Positions 47,286 to 55,800 of a DNA stretch of 64,000 nucleotides are shown here, one piece after another. This stretch comes from Methylicorpusculum oleiharenae (GTDB lineage Bacteria > Pseudomonadota > Gammaproteobacteria > Methylococcales > Methylomonadaceae), in contig NZ_WUTY02000001.1 in the NCBI RefSeq assembly GCF_009828925.2, positions 4,370,492 to 4,434,491 of the forward strand. The letters run 5' to 3'. The first letter of the stretch is position 1; each line of letters starts with the position of its first letter. The notes under the pieces were generated by a model. It had not been told where the DNA came from and searched no databases. It was given only the letters and a program-made list of their open reading frames with translations. A program made the translations under genes and the position numbers.

Positions 47286-48943
47286 TCTTTTTCTTCATAG
47301 TGGTTGAGTTCAGTTGAAACCACACTAATTGCCTTGGTTGGGCAATATTTTTCGGCTTGCCGGGCTTTTACCAGCAAATCCAGCATGGGGTTTTCTTGCA
47401 GAACGGTTACAGTGCCGGCATCGTCAACATGAAAAAGTTCCGGTGCCTCTGTCATGCAGGTTGCATGTCCCTGGCAGAGCTCCCTATCTATTTTGATTTG
47501 AAAGCTCGGACTTGTTGGCTGCGTGTGTTCATGAACAACAACGTTCGTTGATTGATCAGCAGCAGATTTAAGGTCTGTTCGTTTTATGTAGCGAACACGG
47601 CAGGGAGAAACTGGCTGCACGACCATTTGGGTAAAATCATCCTGATAAGTATCCTTGTCGTCAATCAATTCAAAGGTGTAGCGGCGCAAAAGTATGCTAA
47701 AAATGGCTTTCAGTTGCAACATTGCAAATGCGTTACCGGAACATTTGTGTTTGCCGCCGCCGAAGGCAATCCAGCTGAAGGGCTTTGCGTCCTCCTGGCG
47801 TGTTTCCGAATAACGGTCAGGATCAAATTTTTCCGGATCAGGAAAAACATCCGGGATGCGATGCGACACGCGAGGGGAAGCGCAGACGTATTTTCCGGCC
47901 TTGACGGTATAATCTTTAAAGTGAAAATCCTGCATCACTTTACGGATTAAAAAAATCAAGGGTGGATGTAGGCGCAACACCTCTTTAATCACATTTTCCA
48001 GTATAGGAATTTCCCGTAAAGATTGAAAAGTGACTTCACCATCTACGCCAAAATGCGCATCCAGTTCATTCAAAACTTCAACCATATAGCCAGGCCGGCG
48101 CGCCAATTCCAGAAGCGTCCAGGCTGCAGTGCCTGCTGTAGTGTGATGCCCGGCGAAGATAGTGCCGATCAACATGCCTGTTATTTCATGAGCCGATAAG
48201 CCGCTGCCGTCGTCGTATTTGGCATCAATGAGCAATTGAAACGCATCTTCGCTTTTTTCAGCTTTCTGCGCTCTTTTGGCAATAATGCCGGTAACTAATT
48301 CTTGCAATCTGGCGCGTGCTCTATCTCGTCGGCGAAACACGGGTAAAGGCAAATAGGGAAAAACAAAGGCCAGAGGATTAACGCCTTTTTCAAGATCATG
48401 ATAAATCTTGGCAAATTCTTCATTGAGCTCATAACGAAATTCATCACCCAGCAGACAGTGGCTGGAGGTGTAAATGGTGAGTTCTTTCATGAACTCAAGC
48501 AAATCAATTTCGCCGGCATCGCCCCAGCCGGCAATCATTTGCTCCACTTCCTGGACGATCACCTGAGCATAGCCGCGCATCGGTTTGTCACGCAATACCG
48601 GCATAAGCATTTTAAGCTGCTGATCTTTTTTATGCGGAGGCGCGTCAAAAACTACACCCTTGCCAAAAATAGGCGTCATGATTTTATAGGCCTGGCTTTG
48701 ATCGAGCTGCGCATCAGGCGCGCGAAAAAACGCCTCATTCGCTTCAGGGCCGGTCATCAGAACCATTTTTTGATGAAACATACGAAATTCACCGATTTCC
48801 CCCAGTGTTTTTCTAAGCTCCATCATATAGCTGAAAGGATTTTTTCCGAATTCGAGCATGTTACCTAACAGAGGCAAAGAGCGAGGCATTTTAGGCGGCA
48901 CTTTGCCTGTCGAATCTGGTTTTTCGGTATTCGTTGTAGTCAT
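47282..48943 (-). CDS. cyp51: Sterol 14-alpha-demethylase CYP51 fused to a ferredoxin
   Basis: 553 residues. Residues 1-460 are a cytochrome P450 with the I-helix AGHHTTAGTAAW, ExxR in EVLRLHPP and the heme loop FGGGKHKCSG (heme thiolate Cys401). After an Ala/Gln/Thr linker, residues about 480-550 form a small ferredoxin with CQGHATC and YCPT: Cys490, Cys496 and Cys534, with the usual second cysteine position non-cysteine, which predicts a [3Fe-4S] cluster. The same fusion is known in Methylococcus capsulatus, where it removes the 14-alpha-methyl group of lanosterol. It is the first gene of the locus. Confidence 0.95.
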   Translation of the reverse strand: MTTTNTEKPDSTGKVPPKMPRSLPLLGNMLEFGKNPFSYMMELRKTLGEIGEFRMFHQKMVLMTGPEANEAFFRAPDAQLDQSQAYKIMTPIFGKGVVFDAPPHKKDQQLKMLMPVLRDKPMRGYAQVIVQEVEQMIAGWGDAGEIDLLEFMKELTIYTSSHCLLGDEFRYELNEEFAKIYHDLEKGVNPLAFVFPYLPLPVFRRRDRARARLQELVTGIIAKRAQKAEKSEDAFQLLIDAKYDDGSGLSAHEITGMLIGTIFAGHHTTAGTAAWTLLELARRPGYMVEVLNELDAHFGVDGEVTFQSLREIPILENVIKEVLRLHPPLIFLIRKVMQDFHFKDYTVKAGKYVCASPRVSHRIPDVFPDPEKFDPDRYSETRQEDAKPFSWIAFGGGKHKCSGNAFAMLQLKAIFSILLRRYTFELIDDKDTYQDDFTQMVVQPVSPCRVRYIKRTDLKSAADQSTNVVVHEHTQPTSPSFQIKIDRELCQGHATCMTEAPELFHVDDAGTVTVLQENPMLDLLVKARQAEKYCPTKAISVVSTELNHYEEKE

Positions 48944-49246
48944 AACTCGATCTTGATGTGTTTATCCCTTTAGGAACGCTGATGTTGTCGGTTACTTCAA
49001 GAGCATTAGCCTTTGAATACAGCCATAGACAAAAGGAAATTAAACGCTGATTTTACGCGGTGCCTACCTAATGTACAAACTTTCTCGAAACGGCTTACGC
49101 CCCTGCCCTGCAATAGCGATGTAACTAGTGCTTTGCAGGCGGTTCGCTGAATTTTGGACAGAGTCATGCTATGGAATTTAGAAAAAGGCTCAGCTTAGAC
49201 TGAGTAATAATTTCTCAGGATCGCTTTTTAGACTTTATTATCGCGC
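48944..49246. other. Gene-free stretch upstream of cyp51
   Basis: About 300 bases that should contain the cyp51 promoter on the minus strand. No clear consensus promoter, operator or gene was recognised. Confidence 0.35.
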
Positions 49247-49279
49247 ATAAAAAAACCGCTTATAAAAGCGGCTTTTTTA
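49247..49279 (-). terminator. Intrinsic terminator after tRNA-Cys
   Basis: Stem CCGCTT (49256-49261) with AAGCGG (49266-49271), a four-base loop and T-rich flanks on both sides (A-run before, T-run after on the plus strand). It works on either strand, and on the minus strand it lies just downstream of tRNA-Cys. Confidence 0.75.
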
Positions 49280-49289
49280 TATCAATAAG

Positions 49290-49363
49290 TGGAGGCTGCG
49301 GCCGGAATCGAACCGGCGTAGATGGCTTTGCAGGCCACTGCATAACCATTTTGCTACGCAGCC
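49290..49363 (-). tRNA. tRNA-Cys (anticodon GCA)
   Basis: The minus strand reads GGCTGCGTAGC at the 5' end and CGCAGCC followed by TCCA at the 3' end. This gives a seven-pair acceptor stem and an encoded CCA. The anticodon loop CTGCAAA gives GCA, and the T-loop reads GGTTCGATTCC. It lies between two terminator-like hairpins. Confidence 0.96.
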
Positions 49364-49370
49364 ATACTAA

Positions 49371-49402
49371 AAACAAAAAAGCCGCGAATACGCGGCTTTT
49401 TG
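49371..49402 (-). terminator. Terminator-like hairpin between the two tRNAs
   Basis: GCCGCG (49381-49386) pairs with CGCGGC (49391-49396) around AATA, flanked by an A-run and a T-run, so it has terminator form on both strands. On the minus strand it follows tRNA-Gly by about 12 bases and precedes tRNA-Cys by only about 17 bases, with no room for a promoter. Confidence 0.7.
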
Positions 49403-49413
49403 AAAACTTTAAT

Positions 49414-49488
49414 TGGAGCGGGAAACGGGACTTGAACCCGCGACCCCAACCTTGGCAAGGTTGTGCTCTACCACTGAGCTATTCCCGC
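49414..49488 (-). tRNA. tRNA-Gly (anticodon GCC)
   Basis: The minus strand begins GCGGGAATAGCTCAGTGG and ends TTCCCGCTCCA, with an encoded CCA. The anticodon arm ACCTTGCCAAGGT gives GCC, and the T-loop reads GGTTCAAGTCC. Confidence 0.96.
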
Positions 49489-49507
49489 AACACCTTCAAT
49501 GACGAGC

Positions 49508-49535
49508 ATTATAAAGCAAATAAAACATCAGTCAA
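49508..49535 (-). promoter_or_regulatory. Sigma-70 promoter of the tRNA genes
   Basis: On the minus strand TTGACT (49530-49535), a 16-base spacer and TATAAT (49508-49513) form a near-perfect promoter about 20 bases before tRNA-Gly. Confidence 0.8.
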
Positions 49536-49551
49536 GCTTTATTTTAATTTT

Positions 49552-50052
49552 TTACTGAACATTAATTGCTAACGTCCATGCAGTCTGTCCACTGCACTCA
49601 CCTTCTGACAGAATTTTGACATTAACAAATGCATTTTTCTTTCCATAAGCATCCTGAAACCCTTCTACAGAAACAGGTGTTCCTTGGGGCATATGCTTAC
49701 ATCCGCCGCTACGGTCATCTTCTTCAGTATCATCATAAGCTGCAATAGTTCCAGGAACGGCCACAAGTCTTATTGATGCATTAGGATCGGTTGCATTGGG
49801 GCCTTTCAATACATATTTTTGACCAATTTGTAGATCCTTTATTACCGGACCGCTTACCGTGGAGCTTGACCCCCCACTAAATAAAGAAATTACAATTAAT
49901 AAACCGATAACGCTTAAACCACCATAAAATATTTTTGGCTGGTCTTCTTTCAGTTTAAGCAAAGTATCCGTGAATTTGCCTAAAGCAGCCTGGGACTTTT
50001 CTACTGCTTCAGACGCTTTATCTTCTTGAGGTGTATTTTCTTCATTACTCAT
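49552..50052 (-). CDS. Hypothetical single-pass membrane protein
   Basis: 166 residues from ATG 50052 (MSNEENTPQ), preferred over an in-frame GTG at 50064 because GAGAGA lies just upstream. An acidic N-terminus is followed by one hydrophobic helix (about 45-65, GGLSVIGLLIVISLF) and a small extracytoplasmic domain with several Asp/Gly turns and two Cys (CKHMPQGTPVS and GECSGQ). It is not recognised. It ends just upstream of the tRNA promoter. Confidence 0.65.
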   Translation of the reverse strand: MSNEENTPQEDKASEAVEKSQAALGKFTDTLLKLKEDQPKIFYGGLSVIGLLIVISLFSGGSSSTVSGPVIKDLQIGQKYVLKGPNATDPNASIRLVAVPGTIAAYDDTEEDDRSGGCKHMPQGTPVSVEGFQDAYGKKNAFVNVKILSEGECSGQTAWTLAINVQ

Positions 50053-50304
50053 AGTTTCTCTCACTCTAAAATTATTATCGTAGTGGTTAAGGCCTGAATT
50101 AATTTGGTTATCGGTGTTATGAATCAGGTTTGATAACTAATCCAGTCCTTTTATTTATTATTATAAGGGTTTTAATAATTTAAAATTTTCCGTATTCGAT
50201 GTTAAGCGGTTAACAAATTACCATGTTAATAAAACTTTTCAAGTATTAAGTGATCGAACTATTTTCAATAGTTGCGGATAGAAAATAAAAAAGTGAAGAA
50301 AAAA

Positions 50305-51873
50305 TCAATTTGATATTGATTTATTTTGTGGTCTGGAGCCCTCTTCCAAACGTCTGCATTCAAACTGCCAGTATCCTAAACCTATATTCTTCCGGCCTCT
50401 CAAAATAATTGGAAAAGTATTTTTATTCATGAACATTCTTACTATATCGCCATCTTTTAAATTATAAGATTCAATAATGATGTAACTTTTTTCAGGTCCA
50501 TTATCTTTTACCCCGTAAATTAAAGCTCTTACAGGGGGCGTCTGATGATCAAGCGGCTGATAAAACATGGCATACACCTGAATTGCCAGCAACTCAATTT
50601 CGAAACTCACTTTTGACGTTGATTTTGTAATTGAGATTTTATTAACAACCCCTAATGAACGCTTATTTGCCGGGGCATCAGGCTTTCTGAGACTGACCAG
50701 ACTACCAATAGAAATTAGCTCTGTACCCTGAAAATCACAGGCTAATGATCTTTCTGATGTTGACTGTACACGATACTCCAGGCTTTGAATGTTGGCATCA
50801 CTCGGTTCGGATAATAAATCATGTGTATTATCGAGACCAATGCAAATGCAACGATCCAAGCGATCCGAAAACAGGGCATAACCTTTTAGCTCGATGCCCT
50901 GCCATCTTAAGCTTAGATAATCCAGCAACTCGATAGGCAGTTTGTTTTTTGGCGCTTTTTCCGCCGTAACAGCGCTGAATCGAGCCTGATCTTTATTGAC
51001 CAATTTATCTTTCTGGAAAAGGATCTTGTTTATTTTTTCAAAACCCAGGTACAGACAAGAAGCGTCCGTTCGATATTTAGGCTCTGAGCTAAATTGAGGC
51101 CCCAGATCTTCATCGGTCAGCACAATACATTGTTTTTTTGCTTGATCACCTGCAAGTTTTGTATCAACGGTCAAATACGGCGTCAATAGTTCTATAAAAT
51201 CAAAAACAGGCAGAACTTCTTTTTGCATCAAGCCCGCCGGTTGCGCCAGACTCATCATTAATATTTGCCGGTAGCAATCATCTACAGAAACCGTTTTCCC
51301 CAAATCACGCTGCAATCTGGGAATCTTTGAAGTCTCTTTTTTTGTTTTTACACTTAATTTATAAATTGAGTGGATATCTATCCATACCCAATCAGGGACA
51401 GGCATAACCATTAAATAATGACTTAGAACTATCTGACAAAGGCCGCTGATCGTCCTCTGCAAAGATAAAACGACGTGTTTGCCCTGAAACCAGCTGACAT
51501 CTCTCTTGGTCTGTTCTTTTAAGGTAATCCAATACCCAATGGTGAATTCTTTTTGGAGCGTTATCAGAAGATTAAAAATTTTTAATGCTTCTTCATTTTG
51601 TGGAAAACCTTGTGTTATTAGCTTGGATCTCAAAAACTCTTCAATGCCTAAATAACTCAGCCTCACTATTTCAAGAGCATCCAGACGGAACTGGGTAGCC
51701 ATTGTGAGACCATTCAATTCTTTCAATAAATCAAAAAAAAGGCGCGTCGATAAACCAGGGTTAGTAACTGGAAGTTCACTTAACCAATGCTGTAGGGATT
51801 TTGGCTCAAATAATCGAAGCCGGTCCGGCAGGTCCTTTTGGACTGGGATAACCAGATAAAAAGAATTCTTCAC
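50305..51873 (-). CDS. Hypothetical cytoplasmic protein
   Basis: 522 residues, not recognised with confidence. The N-terminal 230 residues are helical (RLFFDLLKELNGLTMATQFR). The C-terminal half is beta-rich, with a possible barrel in ISIGSLVSLRKPDA, KVSFEIELLAIQVYAMF and GYWQFECRRLEEG that recalls PilZ-like domains, but the RxxxR and D/NxSxxG signatures of c-di-GMP-binding PilZ are not evident. There is no signal peptide or membrane helix. It is on the same strand as the 166-residue gene but 252 bases apart, so an operon is uncertain. Confidence 0.65.
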   Translation of the reverse strand: MKNSFYLVIPVQKDLPDRLRLFEPKSLQHWLSELPVTNPGLSTRLFFDLLKELNGLTMATQFRLDALEIVRLSYLGIEEFLRSKLITQGFPQNEEALKIFNLLITLQKEFTIGYWITLKEQTKRDVSWFQGKHVVLSLQRTISGLCQIVLSHYLMVMPVPDWVWIDIHSIYKLSVKTKKETSKIPRLQRDLGKTVSVDDCYRQILMMSLAQPAGLMQKEVLPVFDFIELLTPYLTVDTKLAGDQAKKQCIVLTDEDLGPQFSSEPKYRTDASCLYLGFEKINKILFQKDKLVNKDQARFSAVTAEKAPKNKLPIELLDYLSLRWQGIELKGYALFSDRLDRCICIGLDNTHDLLSEPSDANIQSLEYRVQSTSERSLACDFQGTELISIGSLVSLRKPDAPANKRSLGVVNKISITKSTSKVSFEIELLAIQVYAMFYQPLDHQTPPVRALIYGVKDNGPEKSYIIIESYNLKDGDIVRMFMNKNTFPIILRGRKNIGLGYWQFECRRLEEGSRPQNKSISN

Positions 51874-52040
51874 TCAGCCCTCAGGTTAATGAACATGATT
51901 GGCAATCTATAGAAACGCCCATTTTAGGGCTAAAGGTAAGAAAACTTGAGGGGTTTGGATCAATATAACTAATATTCAGCTGTTTCGATTAAAATTTTGT
52001 AACTATTCAGCGGAGCAACAAAACCAAGGTGATGCTCTTT

Positions 52041-52126
52041 GTAGGTTGCGGCAAACCATAGCTAACCCAACAATTAAGGCCATGGTCTAAATTGTTGGGT
52101 TGCGAAAAGCATGCAGCCCCACCTAC
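52041..52126. repeat. Nested palindromic intergenic repeat
   Basis: Inner arms AACCCAACAATT (52064-52075) and AATTGTTGGGTT (52090-52101) are perfect over twelve bases. Outer arms GTAGGT (52041-52046) and ACCTAC (52121-52126) enclose them. The two-tier hairpin layout recalls the element at 37-106, and both begin with GTAGG, but the sequences differ. It lies in the 344-base gap 51874-52217, in which nothing else was seen. Confidence 0.55.
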
Positions 52127-52217
52127 GCTGAATAAACCCCCTTCGTCTGCCCTGGTGACCAAAACAGCGAAGGGCTAACTTATATAAGCCTTCTAACTGC
52201 AGTAAGCTTAAACCCTA

Positions 52218-53294
52218 TCAGTTCTGTTTACCTTGTAAACCCAAACGCTCGCCACGATAGCTGCCATCTAAAATATTTGTCCACCAATTCGGATGGTCGA
52301 TATACCATTGGACGGTTTTTCTTAATCCGGTTTCAAAAGTCTCTTCCGGCTCCCAACCCAGCTCATTTTTTATTTTCCCTGCATCTATTGCATAGCGAAG
52401 ATCATGCCCTGGCCGATCGACGACAAACTTGACCAATTGTTTATGAGGGCTAAATGATGAATGAGGTAAGAGCTCGTCCAAAAGCGAACACAGTGTATCG
52501 ACTACTTCTACATTTGTTTTCTCATTATTACCGCCAATATTGTAAACCTGCCCGACCCGGCCTTTGCATAACACAGCTTCAATTGCCTTGCAGTGATCTT
52601 CAACATACAACCAGTCTCTAATGTTGAGCCCTTGCCCATAGATAGGCAGGGCTTTTCCCGACATGGCATTCAAGATCATCAAAGGAATGAGCTTTTCAGG
52701 AAATTGATAGGGCCCGTAATTATTTGAGCAATTTGTTGTCAGAACCGGCAGGCCATAGGTATGGTAATAAGCTCTTACCAGATGATCAGAAGCGGCTTTG
52801 GATGCAGAATAAGGAGAATTAGGTTGATAGGGAGTTTCTTCGGTAAACTTGCCCTCCTCGCCCAATGAACCATAAACTTCATCGGTTGAAACATGCAAAA
52901 AGCGAAAATTATCACGGGCGTTTTCATCCAGCTGTTGCCAGTAGTTTTTCGCCGATTCGAGCAACCCGTAAGTACCCACAACATTAGTTTGTATGAATGA
53001 CCCCGGATCATCGATGGATCGATCGACATGACTCTCCGCTGCAAAATTGATAATTGCATCCGGTTGGTACCTGGACAGTAAATAATCAACCAGGCTTTTA
53101 TCGCCGATGGATCCCAGCACAAAACGATGGTTAATATCATCATCGACATCTGCAAGGGTTTCCAAATTACCTGCGTAAGTCAGCGCATCCAGAGTAATGA
53201 CTTTAGTGTCACCCCTCTTCAGCATCTGATGGACGAAATTACTTCCTATAAATCCTGCACCACCGGTAACGATGATAGTTTTGTACTGTTGCAT
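52218..53294 (-). CDS. rfbB: dTDP-glucose 4,6-dehydratase
   Basis: 358 residues, full length. The NAD-binding motif TGGAGFIGSNFV is at about 11-22, catalytic DEVYGSLG at about 143-150 and YSASKAASD at about 167-175, as in RfbB/RmlB. It makes dTDP-4-keto-6-deoxyglucose for rhamnose and other deoxysugars. Its ATG overlaps the stop of the ABC-2 permease (TAATG), so it belongs to that operon. The other dTDP-sugar genes (rmlA, rmlC, rmlD) are absent here. Confidence 0.93.
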   Translation of the reverse strand: MQQYKTIIVTGGAGFIGSNFVHQMLKRGDTKVITLDALTYAGNLETLADVDDDINHRFVLGSIGDKSLVDYLLSRYQPDAIINFAAESHVDRSIDDPGSFIQTNVVGTYGLLESAKNYWQQLDENARDNFRFLHVSTDEVYGSLGEEGKFTEETPYQPNSPYSASKAASDHLVRAYYHTYGLPVLTTNCSNNYGPYQFPEKLIPLMILNAMSGKALPIYGQGLNIRDWLYVEDHCKAIEAVLCKGRVGQVYNIGGNNEKTNVEVVDTLCSLLDELLPHSSFSPHKQLVKFVVDRPGHDLRYAIDAGKIKNELGWEPEETFETGLRKTVQWYIDHPNWWTNILDGSYRGERLGLQGKQN

Positions 53295-54097
53295 TAAGCT
53301 CCCCCTTTTCTGGTCATCATGCCTTTTGATGGATTATAGCCAAAAATTGCCGCAATCATAAAAATGACGAAAGCAACCGATACGTAAATGAAAGCCTCAA
53401 GATTGAATTGACCATACAATGCAAAACGGATCAGCTCAACCGCTTGAGAAAAAGGGTTGTAGTATGCCAAGGTATGCAACAATTCGCTAGATTCCTTGAG
53501 CTTCCAAAGGGGATAAAGCGCTGTGGATAGAAAAAAGAGGGGGAAAATGACAAAATTCATTACCCCTGCAAAGTTTTCCAATTGCTTGATAAATGAAGAA
53601 AGCAATAAGCCCAAAGCCCCCAGCATCATCCCCGCCATTAATAAAGCAGGCAGCACCCAAAGATACCCCTCCAAGGGCGCTTCAATTTCATAAAACCAGG
53701 CTATCAAAAGAAAAACGTAGACTTGTAAGACCGAAACCGCGGTTCCGGCTATCAATTTGCTGGTTAACAAAAACCAACGGGGCAAGGGCGAAACCATAAG
53801 GATACGCATGCTGCCCATTTCCCGGTCATACACCATGGATAAAGAACTCTGCATACCGTTAAATAATTGAATCATACCGATTAAACCCGGGGTGATATAA
53901 ACTTCATACAAAATATACGTTTCGTAAGGGGGTGATATCGCGATCCCCAAAGCAGAGCGAAAACCCGCTGCAAACACAAAAAGCCAAATCAAGGGCCGCA
54001 CCAAAGCGGACACAAACCGTTCTTTCTGCTTGAGGAAACGCCATAACTCACGCCAGATAATGCCCCACATGGCTCTCCAGAAATGGAGTAATCTCAT
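53294..54097 (-). CDS. ABC-2 type permease, PQQ-dependent alcohol dehydrogenase-associated
   Basis: 267 residues with six membrane segments of the ABC-2 type (DrrB/NodJ-like). It begins with a short basic cytoplasmic lead (IWRELWRFLKQKERF). It follows the ATPase gene with a four-base overlap. With the ATPase, beta-propeller and binding protein genes next to it, it matches the ABC set found beside PQQ-dependent alcohol oxidation systems (PedC-type permease in Pseudomonas). ABC-2 permeases usually export; the cargo of this system is not known. Confidence 0.88.
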   Translation of the reverse strand: MRLLHFWRAMWGIIWRELWRFLKQKERFVSALVRPLIWLFVFAAGFRSALGIAISPPYETYILYEVYITPGLIGMIQLFNGMQSSLSMVYDREMGSMRILMVSPLPRWFLLTSKLIAGTAVSVLQVYVFLLIAWFYEIEAPLEGYLWVLPALLMAGMMLGALGLLLSSFIKQLENFAGVMNFVIFPLFFLSTALYPLWKLKESSELLHTLAYYNPFSQAVELIRFALYGQFNLEAFIYVSVAFVIFMIAAIFGYNPSKGMMTRKGGA

Positions 54098-54852
54098 GAT
54101 GCTTCTCCTTGAGTCAGCGCATAAAAAGCCTTGTTAACGGTATCTGCCGATGTTATTTGAAGTACTTCTTCAACACTGCCTTGAGCCCGAATAACGCCTT
54201 TATGCAATATCACTAAACGATCCTGAGGATAAATTTCGTCCGTCAGGTGGCTGGCCCATAAAACCGCGATGTTTTCATCAACCGCTAACTGATGCACGTA
54301 GTCGACAATCGCTTGACGACTGGGTATGTCAAGACCTACGGTGGGCTCATCCAGGAGCAGCAAAGAGGGTTTATGCAGCAAAGCTCTTGCAATTTCAACT
54401 CGCCGCCGGTGACCTCCATTCAATTGCCGAACTGATTCAAAGCGGCGCTCAAACATTTTTAAGCGTTCCAGTTCCTCTTGAATCCGTGATGCCGCAGTTT
54501 TCCGGCTTAAACCGTGTAATGCGCAGTGATAGCGCAGGTTCTGGATAACCGACAAATCCATATCCAGCGTCGCCTGCTGAAAGACGACACCCAACCGGGC
54601 TAAAGCCTGAGTACTCTGCTTTTTAATATCAAAACCGGCAAGCGAAATACGCCCGTGATGACTGTCGTAAAGGCGAGTAATCAATGAAAAAAGCGTGCTT
54701 TTCCCTGCGCCGTTGGGACCCAGCAGCAAAGTACATTCGCCAGAATTCACCGTGATGTTGACTTGATCCAACGCGAGTTTATTTCCGTAGGCGAAACTTA
54801 AATTCTGAATCGTTAAGGCGGCTGAACTCATGGCTTTGACACCACGCCCCAA
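54094..54852 (-). CDS. ABC transporter ATPase, PQQ-dependent alcohol dehydrogenase-associated
   Basis: 252 residues. Walker A is GPNGAGKST and Walker B is LLLDEPTVGLD. The signature is a variant, LNGGHRRRVEIARALL instead of LSGGQ, which is a feature of this PQQ-linked subfamily. It overlaps the propeller gene by 25 bases upstream and the permease by four bases downstream. A start at MSSAALTIQN (54831) is also possible and would shorten that overlap. Confidence 0.9.
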   Translation of the reverse strand: MGRGVKAMSSAALTIQNLSFAYGNKLALDQVNITVNSGECTLLLGPNGAGKSTLFSLITRLYDSHHGRISLAGFDIKKQSTQALARLGVVFQQATLDMDLSVIQNLRYHCALHGLSRKTAASRIQEELERLKMFERRFESVRQLNGGHRRRVEIARALLHKPSLLLLDEPTVGLDIPSRQAIVDYVHQLAVDENIAVLWASHLTDEIYPQDRLVILHKGVIRAQGSVEEVLQITSADTVNKAFYALTQGEAS

Positions 54853-55790
54853 GGGTAGCGCCCTACACCGATAGATTTAGTCACTTTATGATTGTCCAGA
54901 TCAATGATGGAAACATCATTGCTGAGGCCATTCGTTGTATAAAGTCTTTTTTGATCCGGTGAAAACGCCAGATTCCATACGCGTTGTCCCACCAGCAAGT
55001 ATTTTTCAACTTCAAAGGTTTTAGCGTTGATCACTGCAACCCGGTTGGCCGGTCCCATAGCAACATAAGCCCAGTGCTGATCTTTATCGATAACAACACC
55101 AACAGGCTGAATAGTGTCGTCCGTAACGCCTTGAACGGATAGTTTAATTTTTTTTACTATTTGCCGAGTTTTGGCATCAAGCACAGTGACTGTTCCCGCC
55201 ATTTCCGATGTCACCCATAAAAACTGACTGTCTGATGTAAAACTCAAGGCTCTGGGCCGAGGATCGACCAGCGTATTATCACTGATTGTCAGTGTTTTTG
55301 CGTCTATCCAATGCAGCATGTTCGTTGCCTCAGTCGCACTGACAACCCATTGGCCATCTGGGCTTGCAGCAACTCCTTCAGGTTCCACACCAACCGGTAT
55401 TTGTTGAACTGCTTGTTTTGTCGCAATATCGATCACAGTGACGGTATTGTCGTCCTCATTTGAAGCAAAAAGGCGTTTACCATCGGGCGTTAATGCAAAA
55501 GTTTCCGGATCTTCACCGGAAGGGAGCCTGCCAATCTCAAGCAATGATTCTGAGTCAATCACTTTAATAGTATTGTCGTCACTGGTTGCTACAAACAGAT
55601 ATTTATAATCATTGCTAATGGCAATGCCTCTGGGCCGCTGCCCAACTGAAACGGTTTTAAGGAGACTCCCTGCAATGGGATCGACGACAGCAATTGCATT
55701 ATCTTTTTCCAGAGTGACATACACCGTCTCGGCATGAGCGGCCGCACTTAACGCGATAAGAAAACCCGCGCTTATCATCCAAGCTTTCAT
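54828..55790 (-). CDS. YVTN-type beta-propeller protein, PQQ-dependent catabolism-associated
   Basis: 320 residues with a signal peptide (MKAWMISAGFLIALSAAAHA). About seven repeats of a 40-residue blade follow, each with a pattern like PRGIAISNDYKYLFVATSDD, so a seven-bladed periplasmic propeller is expected. Proteins of this type accompany PQQ alcohol dehydrogenase ABC clusters; a direct role is unproven. It lies ten bases downstream of the binding-protein gene. Confidence 0.9.
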   Translation of the reverse strand: MKAWMISAGFLIALSAAAHAETVYVTLEKDNAIAVVDPIAGSLLKTVSVGQRPRGIAISNDYKYLFVATSDDNTIKVIDSESLLEIGRLPSGEDPETFALTPDGKRLFASNEDDNTVTVIDIATKQAVQQIPVGVEPEGVAASPDGQWVVSATEATNMLHWIDAKTLTISDNTLVDPRPRALSFTSDSQFLWVTSEMAGTVTVLDAKTRQIVKKIKLSVQGVTDDTIQPVGVVIDKDQHWAYVAMGPANRVAVINAKTFEVEKYLLVGQRVWNLAFSPDQKRLYTTNGLSNDVSIIDLDNHKVTKSIGVGRYPWGVVSKP

Positions 55791-55800
55791 TAATGTAACC

